NCBI RefSeq assembly: GCF_004011695.2
Contig: NC_082409.1
Span: forward strand, 868,001-932,000
Direction of reading: 5' to 3'
Origin: Ascochyta rabiei
Lineage: Eukaryota > Ascomycota > Dothideomycetes > Pleosporales > Didymellaceae
Length of the DNA: 64,000 bases
The position numbers were made by a program, and so were the translations under genes. Every line of letters starts with the position of its first letter. Position 1 is the stretch's first letter. Below, one piece after another: positions 61,125-64,000 of the stretch. Below the pieces are notes generated by a model. It searched no databases, was not told where the DNA came from, and saw nothing but the letters and a program-made list of their open reading frames with translations.

Positions 61125-62529
61125 ATGACGACAATTGCTTCCAAGGTAAGCTCGACCTCCCCTCAAGTGGCCGCTACAGCCCCGCGCCACAGTGCAGGCC
61201 TCAATGGAGCGTCTGGAGACTTGTTACATCTCAGAGCGACAGCTAACAATGACTCCAGAACATGTACGAGCTGCTGGGTATGCTGCTTCCAACTCCACCG
61301 CTTGCGAAAACTCGCTCATGACCCCGCAGGCAACGATCCCGAGCTCGACCCCAACAGGCCAGCTGAGCCACCGACAAAGGCCATCGACAAGCCTGCCCCT
61401 AGGCACGGCAAGCGCGACGGCTCCGACGTCAAGGCCTCTCCCCCCGTTGAGCGCCAGGGCAACCAGAGCCGCGCCAAGCAGAGCAACAACGCCAACGACA
61501 ACGGTACGTCGAAGCAGATATTTTCTAGGAAGAGGCACAATGGGTGCAGATTGTATCGCATTGAGCTTGGACTGACGGTATACAGCTTTTAGGGATCGCG
61601 GTGTCGGCGCTAGCAGCAACCGCACCCGTGGTTCTGGCGGTGAGTACAGGCGCATCACAGTACCGTTATAGACACTGATTTTTTGCAGAGCCTGAGCAGC
61701 GTGGTGGCCGTGGTGGCGGTCGCGGCCGTGGTGGCCGTGGCGGTGCCCGTGGTGGCCGTGGTGGTGCCGCCCGTCAGGAGGGTGACCGTCACAGCAGGAC
61801 CAACATCGGGTATGGCACCCAGTCTTCATCCTCCATGTAACACCTCTAACATTCTATAGCGAGCACGAGAAGCAGGCTGCTCACGGCTGGGGTGCCGAGA
61901 CTGGTGAGGCCGAACTCGCTGACGAGCAGGCCGGTGAGGCCATTGCCCACAAGGAGGAGAAGGAGGCCGTCAAGGAGGACGCCGAGGCTGAGGCTGCCGA
62001 GCCCGAGCCCGAGGACAATTCCAAGTCCTACACTGCCTACCTCGCCGAGCTGGCTGAGAAGAAGCTGAAGCTTGGTGAGCAGAACCTCCGCAAGGCCAAC
62101 GAGGGAAGCTCCAAGAACTTCCCCGAGGGTACCCAGGTCACTCGCCAGGAGGAGGACTTCTTCGCCGGTTCCGGCGGCAAGGCCAAGCGCGAGCGTCAGC
62201 GCAAGGAAAAGGTCCACGTCGAGCTCGACGGCGACCGCATGCTCGCTCCCCCTCCCCGTGAGGGTGGTGCCCGCGGTGGACGCGGTGACCGTGGCGGCCG
62301 CGGCCGCGGCGAGGGTCGTGGTTCTTTCCGTGGCGGCGAAGGTCGTGGCGGCGAAGGTCGTGGCGGCGAAGGTCGCGGCCGTGGTGGTGACCGCGGTCGT
62401 GGTGAGGGTCGTGGCGGACGTGGTCGTGGCGAAGGCCGTGGCGACGCTCGCCCCCGTGGCGGCCGTGGCAACGCTCAGTCTGGCCCCAACGTCACCGACT
62501 CCAGCGCTTTCCCCAGCCTCGGCGCATAA
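61125..62529 (+). CDS. Stm1/SERBP1-like ribosome-associated RGG protein
   Basis: Ribosome-binding protein of the Stm1 family, which occupies the mRNA channel of idle 80S ribosomes. Six exons (61125-61145, 61259-61277, 61330-61503, 61586-61639, 61689-61809, 61860-62529) encode 352 aa. It starts MTTIASKNMYELLGNDPELD. The Stm1 N-terminal pattern AFRDRGVGASSNRTRGSG appears only when exon 4 begins after CAG at 61585. RGG-box repeats follow (RGGGRGRGGRGGARGGRGG). Next is the hyaluronan/mRNA-binding block (SKSYTAYLAELAEKKLKLGE, FFAGSGGKAKRERQRKEK). A long RGG/EGR repeat tail (62260-62460) ends in SSAFPSLGA. The first exons are 21 and 19 nt. Splice phases all close. Confident. Confidence 0.92.
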
Positions 62530-63309
62530 ACGCGTCTCGACATTACGTCGACTACTTGCACGACTGTAGAAGCCGTGCCTGACGTTGGCAACAGCAACGT
62601 CTCATCGATACGACAACAAAGCGATCTGACGAATGGACGATTGAACGGAGGAGCTGAACACCATATAAGGATTCTCTAAAAAGGATGCAAGGCAGGAAAA
62701 TCTTCTCATCTATTCGGTGCTCCCATTTCTTTACATGCGGTGAAATCCCTACCTATGGTCGGTTCCACGCCTCGGTCGCCTTCGGCGTCGTTTTGTTTTC
62801 TTGATCTGAATGAAAATTGTTTGCATGATCAAAATACGTCGTCGATGCCTCGTTTTCTTGCTCCGTTTCCGTTCAAGCCCTCCAATACTGATCAGTGGTA
62901 TTTTCTCGATACGACTCAGTATGCACATGTGCACTTGTTGCAAGCTCACCATGCCTCAATATGTCGAGGTCTAGTAACTATCATTTCGAATCAGCTGCAT
63001 CCTCTAACTGTGCAGTCTGTGTTTCGAGAAGGGTGACACAAGGACACGCAAACAATACATAAGAAATCTCTGGTATTCATGCCATGCCGGTCCTATACGG
63101 AGAGAGAGAGACTATGTATGGGCAAATATACCAATTGGTAACAAGAAATTACCATGCACTATAGGCTACAAGTCTAATCAGTAGCCACTGCCCAACAACC
63201 CCTGTATGTCTGAAGAGATAGCACGCAAAGGATGCTTATTGGGACGACGAAAAGCACGACCGCCAGCCGAGGAGAATTGCGCTGAAAGTGCCAGGGCATG
63301 TGTTGCGTA
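62530..63309. other. Intergenic 3' spacer
   Basis: 780 nt between two converging genes (Stm1-like on plus, the edge gene on minus). No gene seen. A GAGAGAGAGAGA run lies at about 63099-63111. Confidence 0.5.
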
Positions 63310-64000
63310 CTAGAGAGCAGCGAGAGCGAATTCACCAAGAAGTGAAGGGAAAGATTGCCCGTCAGAACGTTGATCGGTAGACGCTGGTGCCTCTCTCCGC
63401 TCCTGTATCTCCTCTTCTGCTTCGGCCTCTGGTTCTGCTTCGGCCTCTAGTTCTGCTTCGGCCTCTAGTTCTGCTTCTTCAGCTACTCGCTTCGTTTCGC
63501 GTGCATCTTCTTCTGCCTTTCGTTGGTCGAGTATATTGTCTGCGCACTTCTGACAGACAAGGAGGCTGCAACTCCTACACTCCTGCGCTACGCTGTACGC
63601 CGCGGAAATATCGCTGAAGACATTTCATCTTCGTGATGCTGTCGTTGTTTTCTTGGGTCGAGTGCTTGGTACAGACTCCAGTCCTTCAACTTCCATCGCC
63701 GCATCGCGATCGGCTTCAAATTGAACACCTTCCATCGGTTCTGACTGTATCATCACATGCCTCATGCCTCCAGGAAGAAATGTTGCCGCGAGGTGAGGTG
63801 CTGTACCGATAGTAGCATCGGAGCGGAAAAGTCCACGCGGAGGCACATATGGTGCAGGACGTAGTCCAGCCGCCACCGGGCGTCCACGAGCTCGTAGGCC
63901 ATACCCCCCGCGGCTTCTGTTGGCATTTATACTGCTGTCCCTAGGAGAAAGGACGGAGCGTGCAGCCTTTACCTGATCACCTGTTGACTTGTGCGGCACT
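63310..64000 (-). CDS. Unrecognised protein with a Cys cluster (5' part outside window)
   Basis: Minus-strand gene entering from the right edge. From 64000 leftward the frame reads an Arg/Gly-rich stretch (RSRGGYGLRARGRPVAAGLR), then PAPYVPPRGLFRSDATIG and acidic EPMEGVQFEADRDAAMEVEG, and meets TGA at 63627-63625. The same frame continues open to TAG at 63310 with protein-like sequence: SVAQECRSCSLLVCQKCADN, with CxxC-x5-CxxC spacing like a small zinc site, then a Lys/Glu helix and three EAEAELEA-type repeats. An intron of about 63 nt (donor GTCTGT near 63690, acceptor CAG near 63629) could remove the stop, but the donor is weak. No family recognised; function unknown. Confidence 0.5.
63420..63476. 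repeat. 18-nt in-frame repeat in the edge gene
   Basis: Three copies of CTTCGGCCTCTAGTTCTG and a CTCTGGTTCTG variant. On the minus strand they encode an Ala-Glu-rich helix (AEAELE). Unit length keeps frame, which supports the stretch being coding. Confidence 0.75.

Noticed and set aside
62072..62569. Val/Ala-rich frame within the Stm1-like gene
   Set aside because: Out-of-frame reading of the RGG repeat.

Overview
The window is nuclear DNA of a filamentous ascomycete. Genes are short and closely spaced, with mostly 46-100 nt GT-AG introns. The protein set is typical of the group: GH53 galactanase, WSC-domain peroxidase, Som1, mL58, an arrestin-like protein and a Yap-type bZIP. One AT-rich transposon island carries C-to-T decay in CpA/TpG context (repeat-induced point mutation, RIP). 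I infer a dothideomycete, perhaps Pleosporales, from family resemblance only; no marker gene proves it. All multi-exon models were built by hand from splice signals, frame continuity and remembered family patterns, with no alignment.

Layout. 0-10 kb: a 5'-truncated SLC35F6-like transporter, ribosomal protein uS3, a secreted GH53 endo-galactanase, a tRNA-Val(AAC) with a nearby decayed copy, and glycogenin. 10-18 kb: a Dug1-type dipeptidase with a possible mitochondrial leader, mitoribosomal mL58, an XRCC2-like RecA paralog head-to-head with SOM1, TAF8, and a 62-aa cytochrome oxidase subunit in four exons. 18-35 kb: a 12-unit minisatellite, a 1590-aa glutamine-rich Med15-like coactivator, a DUF7704-type membrane protein, an F-box/WD40 protein and a LURP-one protein, separated by repeat-rich spacers.

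35.2-44.1 kb is the accessory part. A Fot1/pogo DNA transposon (41-bp terminal inverted repeats, TA duplication) has its transposase gene split by a Ty3/gypsy LTR retrotransposon (two 487-bp LTRs, CTTCG target duplication). Both coding regions are full of stops and AT-rich, as RIP leaves them, while the pogo TIRs stay GC-rich. 44.7-64 kb: a peroxidase-WSC fusion, complex I subunit NDUFS5, an FHA-forkhead factor, an arrestin-domain protein, a bZIP factor with a probable GC-AG intron, an Stm1-like ribosome-associated protein, and the 3' part of an unrecognised Cys-cluster gene at the right edge.

The genes do not form one pathway. Functional themes are translation (uS3, Stm1, tRNA-Val, mL58), respiration (COX subunit, NDUFS5, Som1), transcription (TAF8, Med15-like, forkhead, bZIP) and extracellular chemistry (GH53, WSC peroxidase). 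I found no convincing wholly new system. The most informative items are the nested transposon pair, the XRCC2-like/SOM1 divergent pair, the in-frame stop inside glycogenin, and the GC-AG intron.
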